Assembly: GCA_043228905.1 (NCBI GenBank)
Contig: JBHGNT010000022.1
Span: 12,400,001-12,464,000 of the forward strand
Origin: Azolla caroliniana
Taxonomy: Eukaryota; Polypodiophyta
DNA: 64,000 nt
Reading direction: 5' to 3'
Within the stretch, counting starts at the first letter, position 1. Each line of letters begins with the position of its first letter. Under the pieces are notes generated by a model, which saw only the letters and a list, made by a program, of their open reading frames with translations, ran no database searches and was not told where the DNA came from. Positions 46,553 to 59,200 of this stretch are shown in pieces. Position numbers and translations under genes: made by a program.

Positions 46553-47495
46553 CTAGATATGGCATCTTTGAAAGGATGGCATGATCTTCGCCATATTGAG
46601 AAGGATTGGTCTCAAATATATACGCAAAACATTCAAGTCCTTCAATTGCTTTAATTCCTTCAATTTCTTAAGCATATTTAGGAGAAGGGCATTTCCGTAA
46701 TTAATAAAAACCCCCAAATTCCTTAATTTCCCAATCCCTGCCCTTTCCTTATTCATCATCTTCTTCTTCTTCAAGTCCTTCAATTGCTTTAATTCCTTCA
46801 ATTTCTTCTGCATATTTAGGAGAAGGGCATTTCCGTAATTAATAAAAACCCCCAAATTCCTTAATTTCCCAATCCCTGCCCTTTCCTTATTCATCATCAT
46901 CTTCTTCTTCAAGTCCTTCAATTGCTTTAATTCCTTCAATTTCTTCTGCATATTTAGGAGAAGGGCATTTCCGTAATTAATAAAAACCCCTAAATTCCTT
47001 AATTTCCCAATCCCTGCCCTTTCCTTATTCATCATCATCTTCTTCTTCAAGTCCTTCAATTGCTTCAATTCCTTCAATTTCTTCTGCATATTTAGGAGAA
47101 GGGCATTTCCGTAATTAATAAAAACCCCTAAATTCCTTAATTTCCCAATCCCTGCCCTTTCCTTATTCATCATCATCTTCTTCTTCAAGTCCTTCAATTG
47201 CTTCAATTCCTTCAATTTCTTCTGCATATTTAGGAGAAGGGCATTTCCGTAATTAATAAAAACCCCCAAAATCCTTAATTTCCCAGTTCCTGTCCTTTCC
47301 TTCTCCTTCTGCTTCTCTCCTTCTTCTTCTTCTTCTTCTTCAATTCCTTCAATTTCTTCTGCACATTTCAGATCCCGCCTCATCGCGAATCCATGAACCA
47401 TACAGAGCCGGAAAGGAAGGATTTCTCGAGTAATCCCACGGTCCAAGACACAGTATCGCGATGGAGACACAGCAGCGTAGGGAAAACCTGAATCT

Positions 47496-47526
<31 letters not shown>

Positions 47527-47689
47527 CCATTGCCTTCTTTTCTTTCTTCCATCCCTGCGTAGATCTATGTGTTCCTGGTTTATATATATGTATGATTATA
47601 TTTTCTCGCGTCTCATTCAAAAGTTTTTGTTTTGTTTGCCAGCAAACAGAATTCCTTGCCTTTTGTTTGCATTCCATCCATCCATCCAT
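46553..47689 (-). CDS. Open frame with five 46-residue tandem repeats, function unknown
   Basis: Not recognised as any known protein. A 138-bp unit repeats at 46634, 46772, 46910, 47048 and 47186. Because 138 is a multiple of three, the minus frame stays open for 378 residues from ATG 47689. Each unit encodes NMQKKLKELKQLKDLKKKMM, then NKERAGIGKLRNLG and VFINYGNALLL. This is Lys/Leu-rich and heptad-like, so a coiled coil is plausible. The N-terminal part spans (TCCA)n and (CTTT)n microsatellites (47498-47525, 47678-47696), which argues against a real start there. It could be an orphan repeat protein, an exon of an undetected gene, or a non-coding minisatellite. Confidence 0.25.
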
Positions 47690-47945
47690 CCATCCATATA
47701 TGTGTGTGTGGGTGTTTGTATGCACATGTGCATGAACAACTTATTTTCCTTGCGTTTCTGTTTATCTTTCAGCACAGATAGGTCCACTTATTTGTTTAAT
47801 AACTTGATATGTGCGTATATATTCTCGTTTCCTTAAAAAGACTTTTCTTTCCATCAATGCATATTGCATATAGTTTTCTTTGCTTTACAGAAAAGACAGA
47901 ACCCTCTTTTGTTAGATACTTATCTCTGTCTTTGCCTATGTAGAT

Positions 47946-50900
47946 ATGTGCATGTCTTGTTTCTTACGTTTTGCTAAACCTCGTGTTTTTTCTGGTTTCG
48001 CAGGAAATGGACCATCTGTGACATCAAAGATGGGTATTGTTATTCTTCATTTGATCTATGTGGCTGCTCTATTTGCTTTTAATACTGAGCTCCGACAGCA
48101 AACGGTTCTATATCCATGGTATTTCAAGTTAGATGAGATTAGAGCTTGAAAAGATTATGGCCATCACTTTATATTGCATTTTCCTTGATGTAGGTACACA
48201 TTAGCTTATCTTGTTTTGCTCATCATTACTCTCTTTCAGTACTGGTTCACAGCAGGTTCAAATCCAGGGTAATCTGCAAATGATATCCATTCTTTCCTCT
48301 TCTAAATTATCTATCACATTTCTGAAATTAGTTTTGTCGCCAATTCTTTATAACTTTGATTCTCCATGCTTGGAAGGTTCCTTGTGGAGGAACTAAATAA
48401 AGATAACAGCTCAGAAACTCAGACAGGAGATTCCAGGTACAATTGATTGATTTAATATTATCGCTTTCAGCTTTTTTCCTGTGTTCAAATGTGAAAAGAT
48501 AGGAAGATATAGCCAAAAATGGAAGAATTCTGATGATTTGCACAGAAACAACTTTTATACCTCCTGACAAGGGATTATACAATTATCATAATTTCAAAGG
48601 TAGGGGCTTTTCCTATATTTTATCTCTTAACACAACTTTCGGAACTTATGTATCAATAAATAAGAGAAGTATGTGAACTTCCTTTCAAAAGAAAAAAGCA
48701 AAAAGAAAAAGATGTGTAAAACCAGCAGAAGCCCAAGGAAGCAGAGACTAAGCACAAGATTGGCCTGAAATATTTTAAATGAAAAGCTAGAAAAGCCCTA
48801 TAATATGAGAAATCAGAGAACAAGCAAGAGGCCATTCTGAAAAGGCTTAAATGAAAAGCAAGAAAGAACCTGTAATCCTGCTCAAATAACTTAATTTTGC
48901 TAGGTTTTTGAGAGTGCAGCATTGAAGAAGAAACCCGAGAGGAAAAGGAAAAACGTGTCCCAAGTCATGCTAAGGCAAGGAATGTTTGAAGAAAACAATG
49001 TATTAATTTCTCTAAAGATTGAAATGGCCTATGCAATTCACGAAGATATTATAGTTGAAAATGTTGTCTCTTTTATGAGAATAATGAAAACAATGATATG
49101 ATGCACAGGTCAATTGCAAAAGATTATGAAGAGATTTTCATAGAAAACTAACAAAACCAAGGAATAAACAAAGTACTTGGACATAATGTGGAATAGGCTA
49201 GTGTTTCACTTCCTTCTATTTGATAAAAAAACATTTTGAACACCATGGTCGATGATTATATTTCCCAAGTAAGTAATTGATCTTTTGAAAGGTCACCTTT
49301 GTGGCATAGACATATTTGTCTCCCAATCTTTGTAGGGCAAAACAAACATGAGGGTATTGTTCATCCAAAGTAAGACTATAAATAATAATATCATTTAAGG
49401 AAATGGCAACAAGATGATCGAGTTGATCCTGAAAAGTGTCATTCATTTTACGTTGAAAGTGATCAGAGCTTTAGTCAAGCTAAATGGCATGATTAAAAAT
49501 TCGTAAAGGCTATAATGTTTGCAAAGTGTGGTTTTAGGAATATCCTCAATAATTCTTATTTGCTGGTTGATAGTAAATAGGTCAATTTTGGCCAAGTATT
49601 GACCACCATGCAAATGATTAATCAGATTGCCTATATATTGCAATAGGGATATGGTTTTCTGATAGCCACGTTATTCAAATGACGATAATTTACACACATT
49701 TTGCCATGTTTGCCACAATTGCAATGGGGAGAACTGGTTCACCCGAATGGTTGATTTAATCAATGATTATGTGTAGGTGATAATTTGGGTGGGTGATAGT
49801 TCACCAAAGAAAAACATCTTTGAAATAATTTATGATTGGATTGAATGATCAAACCTACACTATTTAGTACCAAAGTGGTTGAATGGTTGATTTAATCAAT
49901 GGATGAAGCGGAGTTTTTATCATGGATAACCTGGTTTTATATTAGCATACCTCAATTTCACCATATGGAAATAAACTCTTTATGTAGCAAATTGGTAATC
50001 TATGTGAATTAACAATTGATGAATTGTATTTCTTCAACTATTAGGTGAACTTTGTATGTGTAATCACTTATGTCCGTTCGAAGTTCCAACATTTATACCA
50101 AGTAATTGCTGAGCTACCTGTATCAAATAACTAATGCACTAGAGATCCAATACAAATAGGAAATACAAATCATGGGTAATGCTAAGGCAAGAGATGTTTG
50201 AAGAAAAGAATGCAAGCATGACATATGTATTAATGTAATGGCCCATGTAATTCATCAAAAAATTATAACTAAAAATAATTTCTCTTTTATGAGTAATTAA
50301 AGAAATAACACATTGCATAAGTATGTATTTAGATGTTTTCAAGAGTTAACTGAAGAGAATTCTAAAAATAGCATCCCTAAATTCAAGGTTGATATTATAG
50401 CTTTCTCTATCATACCTTCACATTTTGGAAAATGGGTGGAATGGCTTTTGTATACTAGAATGGGAATCATGAACCAAACTATATCTTTGCTTCTCTAATT
50501 GTTCATATTTTTTGTACTTGACGTACCATATTCATGTCAGATTACTCAAGAAGTACTAGTGGAGGTGTAAAATCCTCCAAGAAATATGTTTCGGGCTTTC
50601 TATGCAAATTCTCAACAGGACACTATTTGTTTTCATTGCTTTAGGAAATTTGAAGAACGCCTTATAATTATGTTCGTTATAGATTACCTTAATATATATT
50701 AAGTATCTGAGGTTTTGTGCTGGCGTTGTGTGATGTTTCAGCACCAATATTTTAAAGTGTTTAAATTGCAGAACGCCTTTTTGCCCACTATGCATTGCAT
50801 CACACATTTGTTACTTATTCCAGCTTTTATGGGTCATGTATGCAGTGATGGTTTCTGCAAAATTTGCAGAGTAAACCAGGTATTCCAATGCTAATTTCTG

Positions 50901-53900
50901 TCCTGTTTTTGTCAATGAACATTTATGCTTTGATTTGTCTTGAAGTTATGCAACCATTATTCTTTCTCTGATATAAACCAGTGATTGTGATTCCAGCCTT
51001 TAAGGACTAAACACTGCAATGACTGCAATAAATGTGTACTGAAGTATGATCATCACTGTCAATGGCTTGGCACATGTATAGGGTATATGAATCATCGTAT
51101 GTTCTGGTACACAATCTTAACTTTGCCCAATGCTTCGTTTGTTTTCTTTACTAAGAGGAACAAATGTTTGAAGAACAACGTATTTTAAAATCCATTTAGA
51201 GGATCCACATCTTGTTTCTTTTGAATTCAGCAAGTTGCATGTGCTGCTGTGGTTGTGCTGTTAATAGTTAGAAATTAGAATTATCAAGTCCTGCTTTTTT
51301 ACGAGGTTATTCAATCTGTATATTTTGAACTACAATGCGGTTATGTGCTCCATGATATTGTTTTTGCAGGTGGTACATCTTTTTGGATACACTACTATGC
51401 ATTTGGACATTTATTCTGTTCTCAACTGCCTTCAGTGATGGAAATGGCACTTATGCATTGTAGGTCATTGAGGTTCGATACCTTTATAATCTTCTGTGTC
51501 TAGTGTTGATTTTCACCTGTTGATTTATTGTTTTGGATATGTACAGGATACAGAATGCAATTGTCGTGATATTGCTCATATTTCTTCTTCTTTCCATATT
51601 CTTCCTGATGGCCCTTAGTCTTTTCCATAGGTTTGTAGCTTGTGCATAAGGAAAATCTTTATATTAGTGTAGTTAATTCTCATTTGACTGCACTTTGGCA
51701 TCGTTTCTAAAAAATAGATAATAATATTTGGCTAGATGCTAGAATTGTAATCCTATTCAGATGCGAGTTGCAGGGTTTCAACCCTTCAAAGTTTTCTATG
51801 GTTCACAAAAGGGAGAAGAAAGAGAGACATGTAAAAATCCAGAATGGTCGATGACTCTGTACAGTGGAAGTGTTATTTGATTCATGAACAGAAAAATAAT
51901 GTATAACCTACTAAGCTGCTATTCTGCAAAAGATGTCCCTTTTATGTGTTGTCACAATTGAGGTAGAGAGGCCACTGAAACTAGTTTGCGAACTAGCTTT
52001 TTATATTGGGCCCTGAGCTATAATTCATGTTGTAGATCCGTAGTGGGGTTCCTATATGATAAAGCTGAACCTGTAGTGGTTAATCTGGTTAGAGTTGTAT
52101 GAGCTGAACTTTGTAATCTTAGTAATCTGCAGCCATTAAAGCTGCTGATAGATAGAGAACCACTTATGTGGGGTAGTTTATTTTTTATGTCGGGGTGAGC
52201 TTGCAGTTTATGATCCATTTGGTTTTGGGTAGCTGCCGATCAGCCACATCATCATATTTCTTATTAACCTGATTCCTGATGCCACTCCTGACGCTGTAGT
52301 AGTGGGTGTGGCTAGAGATGTTTGTACCGAACTCTGAATCTTTGAGGCCAGGACCTCCAGTTATGCATAAGACAGGTTTTATTGAAATATGCAGATCCAC
52401 CACATTTACATGGTCACAGCTAGAGTCTGATACTTGAAATCAAATAAATGCAGCATCTGCAGGTCCAAGAAATCAGGATACCACACGCACTTCAAATTGC
52501 GCCGATTACACTTTCACAAGGAATAGAGATGCCAACAGATAATGTTTCAAATAACTTGAGGTCCTGGCCTCAAAGTCTCAGAGTTCGGTACAAACATCTC
52601 TGTCCACACCCATTACTACAGATTCAGGAATGGCACCGACAATTGGAAGTGGACCCACTCGCAGGCTGAGGGCATGACTACCAGTGCCCTTTGAAACCAC
52701 CCTTGGTGAACCAAAAATATACAGGATGGGAGTTCAAGATGACGAACATTTTGGATTCCTACGAGCTTCTGGACATTCCTACAGCCAATCTGGAGTAAGT
52801 AGAAACTCTGGATTTAAAGAACACAATGGTTAATCCCTACCAATCTGGTTGAGTGCTAACACCACGTATGCAATTTTTGATGGGGATTAACTATTTTGGG
52901 GTAATCAACTTTTGTGGTGACATTTATTTAGCATATGTCCACATTGTGGATTCCTACGAGCGTCTGGACATTCCTACAACCAATCTGGAGTATGTAGAAA
53001 CTCTGGATTTAAAGAACACAATGGTTAATCCCTACTAACCTGGTTGAATGCTAACATCACGCATGCAATTTTTGATGGGGATTAACTATTTTGGGGTAAT
53101 CAACTTCTGTGATGACATTTATTTAGCATATGTCCAAAGTAGCAGAGTTCTGGATAATTCTGCAGATGTTGTATGCAATGCAAAACAAGGTTATGGTTAA
53201 AACTTGGTGGATGCAGTGAAAGACCTGTTCAGGTGGAGAGTGCAGACAAATATTAGCCAGGTGTATCTTGTATTGGTGCAACAGAAGTTCAAACTTACCT
53301 TATCATCTTATTGGTTGTGAGGGCTGGACTTCGTTATAAACTAAGTGACTAGCAGGTCACTGTATGTCTTCAGGCAGAAACCTTGAGCATATATATTGGC
53401 TGTTCTATATCCGTTTGAGACATAGCAAGAATTTAAAGATTTACTGAGTGAAAACGGAAAGACTAATGCATGGATCGGAAAGAGGAAATTTGTGACCAAG
53501 AAAACAATATCCAAAGACACTCGTAGCAAAAACAATATTTTTAAATAATGCATTTGTTTGTGAGAAATGTATTGGAAATATGTTGACCGTAGTCAGGGAG
53601 AACAATATGTTCAGAACAAGTAAATAATATCCAGAGATACTTGTAACCAGAAACTCTACTATAAACAGAGAAATGGAACGAAGCTGCAGGCAACCAGAAA
53701 ACCATCAAATGTAGGACCAGTAACTTACAGCAACTATTTAGGTCATATAGGTCAATGTCAGAATTGGATATGCATGTCGACTATGACTTATTAGTCAGAT
53801 GGTAAGGAGTGTGTATTATGCTTTCTCAAAAATATTGCTGGAGCTTGTCTCTCTTTAGATAAGACAACCAATGCTTTATTTTCCTTGTAGATGTAAACTC

Positions 53901-54263
53901 GTTATTGATTTTATATGCAGCTACCTGATTTTGACTAATCAAACTACCTATGAACTACTTCGTAGAGAAAGGATCAACTATATGAGGTTTTCGCTTCTTT
54001 GTCTCTTTCTCTGTTGTTTGTCTGTAACCACTTGTGTGCTTGATATTTTTTGAAGTATATGAAGACTAACAATTTTGAATGTTACGTACAGGGATGTACC
54101 CTTCAATGTAAAGCCTTTTAGCAAGGGTTGTATGAGGAACATATTTAATTTTTGTTGCAACTCAAGAACATACTATCATGTAGAGGAGATGCCAGATAAT
54201 GCTTTTCTACAGGCCAGTGCATCAAGCTCATGCTGTCAAACTTTGTGCTTTAATTGCTGTTGA
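47946..54263 (+). CDS. PAT10: DHHC palmitoyltransferase, PAT10-like
   Basis: Membrane S-acyltransferase; Arabidopsis PAT10 acts at Golgi/tonoplast on CBL calcium sensors. Nine exons fit in phase: 47946-48118, 48194-48268, 48377-48436, 50846-50879, 50997-51106, 51370-51459, 51547-51630, 53921-53986 and 54092-54263, about 287 residues (Arabidopsis ~340). TM1-2: GIVILHLIYVAALFAF and YLVLLIITLFQYW. Cys-rich domain FCKICRVNQ, HCNDCNKC, then DHHCQWLGTCIG (catalytic Cys135). TM3-4: WYIFLDTLLCIWT and ILLIFLLLSIFFL. TTxE motif is TTYE. Tail RNIFNFCC and a final Cys-rich FNCC. ATG 47946 is chosen because the frame is open and no upstream exon was found; the N-terminus is the weakest part. The region between TM2 and the Cys-rich domain is short; a cassette at 48546-48599 may be used in other transcripts. 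Confidence 0.85.
49216..49643 (-). pseudogene. Fossil Ty3/gypsy reverse transcriptase fragment
   Basis: In a PAT10 intron, antisense. Minus-strand frames read LHGGQYLAKIDLFTINQQIR, EDIPKTTLCKHYSLYEFLIM and PFSLTKALITF, then DQLDHLVAISLNDIIIYSL, matching gypsy RT motifs; the catalytic [FY]xDD box has decayed to SLND. Short and broken. Confidence 0.75.
52277..52640. repeat. Inverted repeat in PAT10 intron 7
   Basis: The arm at about 52277-52358 (gtagtgggtgtgg..gagatgtttgtaccgaactct..gaggccaggacctc) is the reverse complement, with a few mismatches, of the arm at about 52550-52640 (gaggtcctggcctc..agagttcggtacaaacatctc..ccacacccattactac). Loop about 190 bases. Coding potential not recognised. 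Confidence 0.85.
52753..53137. repeat. 195-bp tandem duplication in PAT10 intron
   Basis: ggattcctacgagc starts copies at 52753 and 52948. Both run through ctctggatttaaagaacac and tttgatggggattaactat to gcatatgtcca. About 93-95 percent alike by eye. Confidence 0.9.
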
Positions 54264-56210
54264 GATTAGAGACGATGTATAATATCTGTGGGCTGTATTG
54301 AAATTCGTATTTTCTTCTCATCATCAAAATTCATTGCAAGTGATCTTGATTCTTTTTTGTCAGAAATATCATTAGACTAAATTGTCAACCATGTAATATC
54401 TATTCAGTTGTTTTCAGCTGGTATCTATCTTATTATCTGGTTTAATGAAAGACGTGTGTGTGTTTTTAGTATAATCATAATTGCGATTATAAAGCATAAA
54501 GAAGTGCGTGTGCTTTTAGTATAATCAGCAATTATGATTATAAATTTATTTCGCCTAGCATTATCTTTTAGCATATTCAGCAATTATGATAATAAAGCAT
54601 GAAGGTCCAGTGATACCTAAGCACTTTTTCCTTGACAGTTTGACAACCGCATGAGTGAACCAGTTCTTGGGAAAAATAAATGCCATCTTTAATGAGCAAT
54701 AGATTCATGATCACTGCCAACCAAATCCAGAGCATCTTAACATTACGTGGAATAAAAAGTGGCAATCTATGCAAATGACCTAATACGTGTGTTTTGAGCA
54801 TTGTTATCTTGCTTTTCAATGGCCCTGGCATTCCTTTCTACGTTTTGATGGAGGAAATCATGTCAACAATGGAACTAAACTGGCAGGCTCACACATTGTA
54901 TATAAATTTACTTATCATTGGTTGTTCAATAAATTTGACAAAACCTCACCAATAGTGAGTGCTTCTTTGTATCCTCACTACCTCAGAGAATGATTACAAG
55001 TAGAAAATTTCATTTAATCTTATTATAATCCCCAAAATCATAAAAAACCGAAAATTGCATGCATTGTCATGTGGATCTTTTGGAAGGAACTCAAAAGAAA
55101 CAAGGAGAAAGGTGTTGTCTTACCCTTTCGAAAGAATGGTTAATTGATTCTAAACCAATGCAATATTTAAGGGATTAGAGGGGTCAACAATTAGTTTATC
55201 ACATGACAAGAATATTAAATATTTACCTACATACTTTGCCATAACATTCATTAAAGATCAATAGCACTAAATTTGCTATGAGAATCAATTGAACAATTCT
55301 TAATCAAAATTGCATTACTATAGCTAAATTTCTGTCTTACCTGTACAATACATATTCATCTTTATCCTTGCCTTCTGTTGCAATCTAGTGAAATTCCAAG
55401 TGTCTTAACAGGTGATCTTGAATGATGGTTTCTCTCAGTCGTAACAAGTTATGCAAAGATCAATAGCACTAAATTTGCTATGAGAATCAATTGAACAATT
55501 CTTAATCAAAATTGCATTACTATAGCTAAATTTCTGTCTTACCTGTACAATACTTATTCATCTTTATCCTTGCCTTATGTTGCAATCTAGTGAAATTCCA
55601 AGTGTCTTAACGGGTGATCTTGAATGATGGTTTCTCTCAGTCATAACAAGTTATGCAAAACATTTTGTCTTACCTGTACAATACATATTCATCTTTATCA
55701 TTGCCTTAGATGTTGCAACCTAGTGAAATTCCAAGTGTCTTAACAGTTGATCTTGAATGATGGTTTCTCTCAGTCATAACAAGTTATGCAAAACATACAT
55801 ATTGGGTTACCATGACTTAAATTATTAGAGGTTAACTTTTAACCTTGCTTCACTATTGTATTAGTGTAAAACATCATTAATAATCCAGTCAACTCAAACC
55901 AATTTGTCCATGCATAGAAGAAATGGACATGCAGCAATAGAATATAAGATGATTTCAAACATTTAAATTTTATCAAGTAAGGTGAGAATTATAACCAACA
56001 ATAAACAAACTTTTAACCTTGCTTCAGTATTGTATTAGTGTAAAACATCATTAATAATCCAGTCAACTCAAACCAATTTGTCCATGCATAGAAGAAATGG
56101 ACATACAGCAATAGAATATAAGATGATTTCAAACATTTCAATTTTATCAAGTAAGGCGAGAATTATAACCAACAATAAACAAACATTTACATAAAGTTGC
56201 GCAATAGTAA
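54264..56210. other. Convergent intergenic spacer with tandem repeats
   Basis: Lies between the 3' ends of PAT10 and the dioxygenase gene. It holds a 203-bp repeat (55252-55454, 55455-55658, plus a partial third copy to about 55796, sharing ttgaatgatggtttctctcag), a 174-bp tandem pair (55834-56007 and 56008-56181, sharing aataatccagtcaactcaaa), and short repeats with cagcaattatgattataaa near 54460-54600. No gene seen. Confidence 0.75.
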
Positions 56211-59200
56211 TTAAAGTTCTACTTTGTAGTATTTTGACAAGGTTTCTTCTGAGAAGTCACCAGCACTGACATATCGGACGCTTCCATCCTAAAAGAAGAC
56301 AGCATTTAGTTCTTTCAAAAAGCCAACAATGGTTTTCCATTGACACTGGCAAAATAGATAATACCTTCTCCTCGGAATCACTTTGGACACATCTTATTTT
56401 TAATGGATGATCCCTAGTGCACATAACACGTGAGAAATCAAAAGTGTTTATTTAAAAGGGTATTCTGGTAAATATCTAGACCGGGGTGTTTTGAGTACTT
56501 ATTTGGATTGTTGTTTATTACCATTGTGGTTGCATGAAAACTGCAAAGGTATTTCGTGCTACACCATATGTGTGATCGCCCACTGGTGTCTGGATAATGT
56601 AGTCGAAACAATGAAATAAATACATATAACATTATCTTGATAAAAACAATGTGATGATACATACCCTCACGCAATGTGGAGTTGCATGCAAGAGTCCTTC
56701 AGTAAGATATTCTGTTGTTTCACCCATTTGGTATGCTATCTGATCTTCTTGAAAATTAGCCTTCAATAGATAAAAAGAAAAGCCACACCAACATTGTATC
56801 TCAATAAAAGAAGGAAACGCTAACAAAATAGCCTTCCACTTTCAAGAAATTTCTTAAACACCCCAATATTTTTAAATTTTTTAAATTCCTAAAATACCCA
56901 CTTCTTTCTAAACTAAGGCTTATTAAGCTCACCTTCTAGGCCTGTAACTCCGGCATTATTTCACAAGAGTACATCATTATATACACACATAACTCAAAAT
57001 TAGAAAAACAAAGTAAAGTCACATTCACAACATTTTGGATAGCAAACCTCACAAATAAATCGATTAAAAATAACATTATAATGAAGGTCACTATATAACA
57101 AATCTATTACCTTCACTATCTCCCCATTTCGAGTCTTCACATATAAGCCAGCATTTCCATCAGGACAGACTACTTGCACTCCATCCTTCACATACATTGC
57201 ACATGTAAGACCTAGAAGACGAAAGAACAAATTATTAGGAGTGTCTAATTACAATTTGTTGCTTGGAAGATACAAATATTTATACAGAAAAGCTGACTAC
57301 ATTTAACCAGGACTACTATAATAAAAAGGAAAAACTCCCAAATACCCCCTAATTTTCCATTATTTCGTCAGATACCCCTAATTTCCCAAATGCCATCTTC
57401 AGAAATTATATCTCCTATTTGAGCAACTAAATGGTCTATCCATACCCCCTTATTATCTCTTTCGGGGGTTGTCCTGGGGCATTTGAAGAAATAAGGAATA
57501 CTTAGGGGGCTTTTGTTCCATGAGATATAGTGCAGAAAAATAAGAGTGAAGGCGAGACAGCAGAAACGATGAATAAATAACCTGTTAAAGAACCATGATC
57601 CAAGTGCCATCCACACCAGGATGATACAGATTCCGAACTACCTTGACTTAAATTGCTGAATACATGGAATATCCAATATCATTCAGATTAAACAAAGATT
57701 CCAATATACTTAAAATGACAATTAACAAATCAATCTCTGTGTCTCTGACGAAATCAAAACACAGAAACTCGCAATGTATTTTCCATTATCAATGAACCAA
57801 ATTTTTTGTGTTTCTGTTGGGGTTCAGAGTTCTGCTGCCTATCCAAGATAGATGCATTAAAATCTCATCTACATATGCTAGGTAGGCACCACACATTTTT
57901 GACAAATGGAGACAAGATGCACTCGACAAATAAGTCTATCAAGTTACTAAGTATACTCCATATCTATGCAATGTATGCAACCCCAATATTGTATTATCAT
58001 ACTAAAATGCGTGGGAAATCTCATATATTATGTAGCAAGCTCCTGATTGGTTCTAGACTATCAGATATCTAGCTATGGTGATACTCTAGTTTATTAAAAT
58101 CTATCTTCCTGGTAACTATTTTGTCAGCATCTTTAACAAAGAGAGATTGTTTTTCGGAGGTCTATGGCACCAAGATCCCAAGAAAGATTCCCTGCCATCC
58201 TCAACAATGTACATCTCACTCTCCAAATCCTTCCTTTACCTCAAGGTTCGGGAAACGGTGGATATTGTTTCTCAATCGTAACCTGATAAGTGTTTGGACA
58301 TTGTTTTCAGTAAGCAAAGAGAGGACTTTGAAGTTGTGAATGCAAAGTTCTGACTCTAGATTACCTGCCTTCACAAAGTTATTACACCAAACTTAGAAGG
58401 ATGAATGTCATTGAGGTGGAATAACACAAAGAAGAGGCAAAATGTTTTGGAGAGACTGTCAGAGAGATGCGGTATGCATTTCATGCCAATCATTTTAACT
58501 TCTATAGCAGATCTTCATTCCTGCATTTAATTCTATTCGCGAGTGAGGAAGCAGCTCCATGATACAATAGAAACTAGATACAAAGTCAATCGCATAAGCT
58601 CAATAAGAGCATACTTTCAACATTAGAAGATCAATCATTTTCTACAGTTTGTCGCAATGTACACTGGCTATCAGTAAAGTCGAGATGCCTTTAACTATCT
58701 CAATAGTTTATACCTAGTACTACAACTTACAATTATGAGGTGTAAAAACAATCCCAAGGACAACCCTTCTAATAACTTGAGCATTCTCGTTAAAAGATTC
58801 ATGCAAATACAATCATTTACAATGACCCATTGTTGAACAATGCAGTATTAAACAGCACTACAACTACCTAAAAGAACAAAATGGCCTTAAAGCTGAATTA
58901 AATTTTCATAATCAATATGTTTTTACATCTTACCTACATGGAGGTGCAAAGTAATGAAGAAGACGGCCTTTTGGACAGAGTGACTTCCTTAATATTTCTT
59001 CCAAGGAGACACTTTCCCCACCACCATTTTTTGAATTAACTGCAAAGATAGATTATGAGTATTCCCTTTCTCTAGGAAACACAATGGCTGTATTATTGTC
59101 AAAGATCATATGCAGTTCATAGGTCTCATTTAGTATGCATAGTTGTATACAGGTAAAACGAGACAAAAAGCTCTGAAGTAGTGTTATAATGTGTACGTAC

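Noticed and set aside
52448-52669. Small plus-strand frame in PAT10 intron
   Set aside because: It covers one arm of the inverted repeat and has no homology or usable start context.
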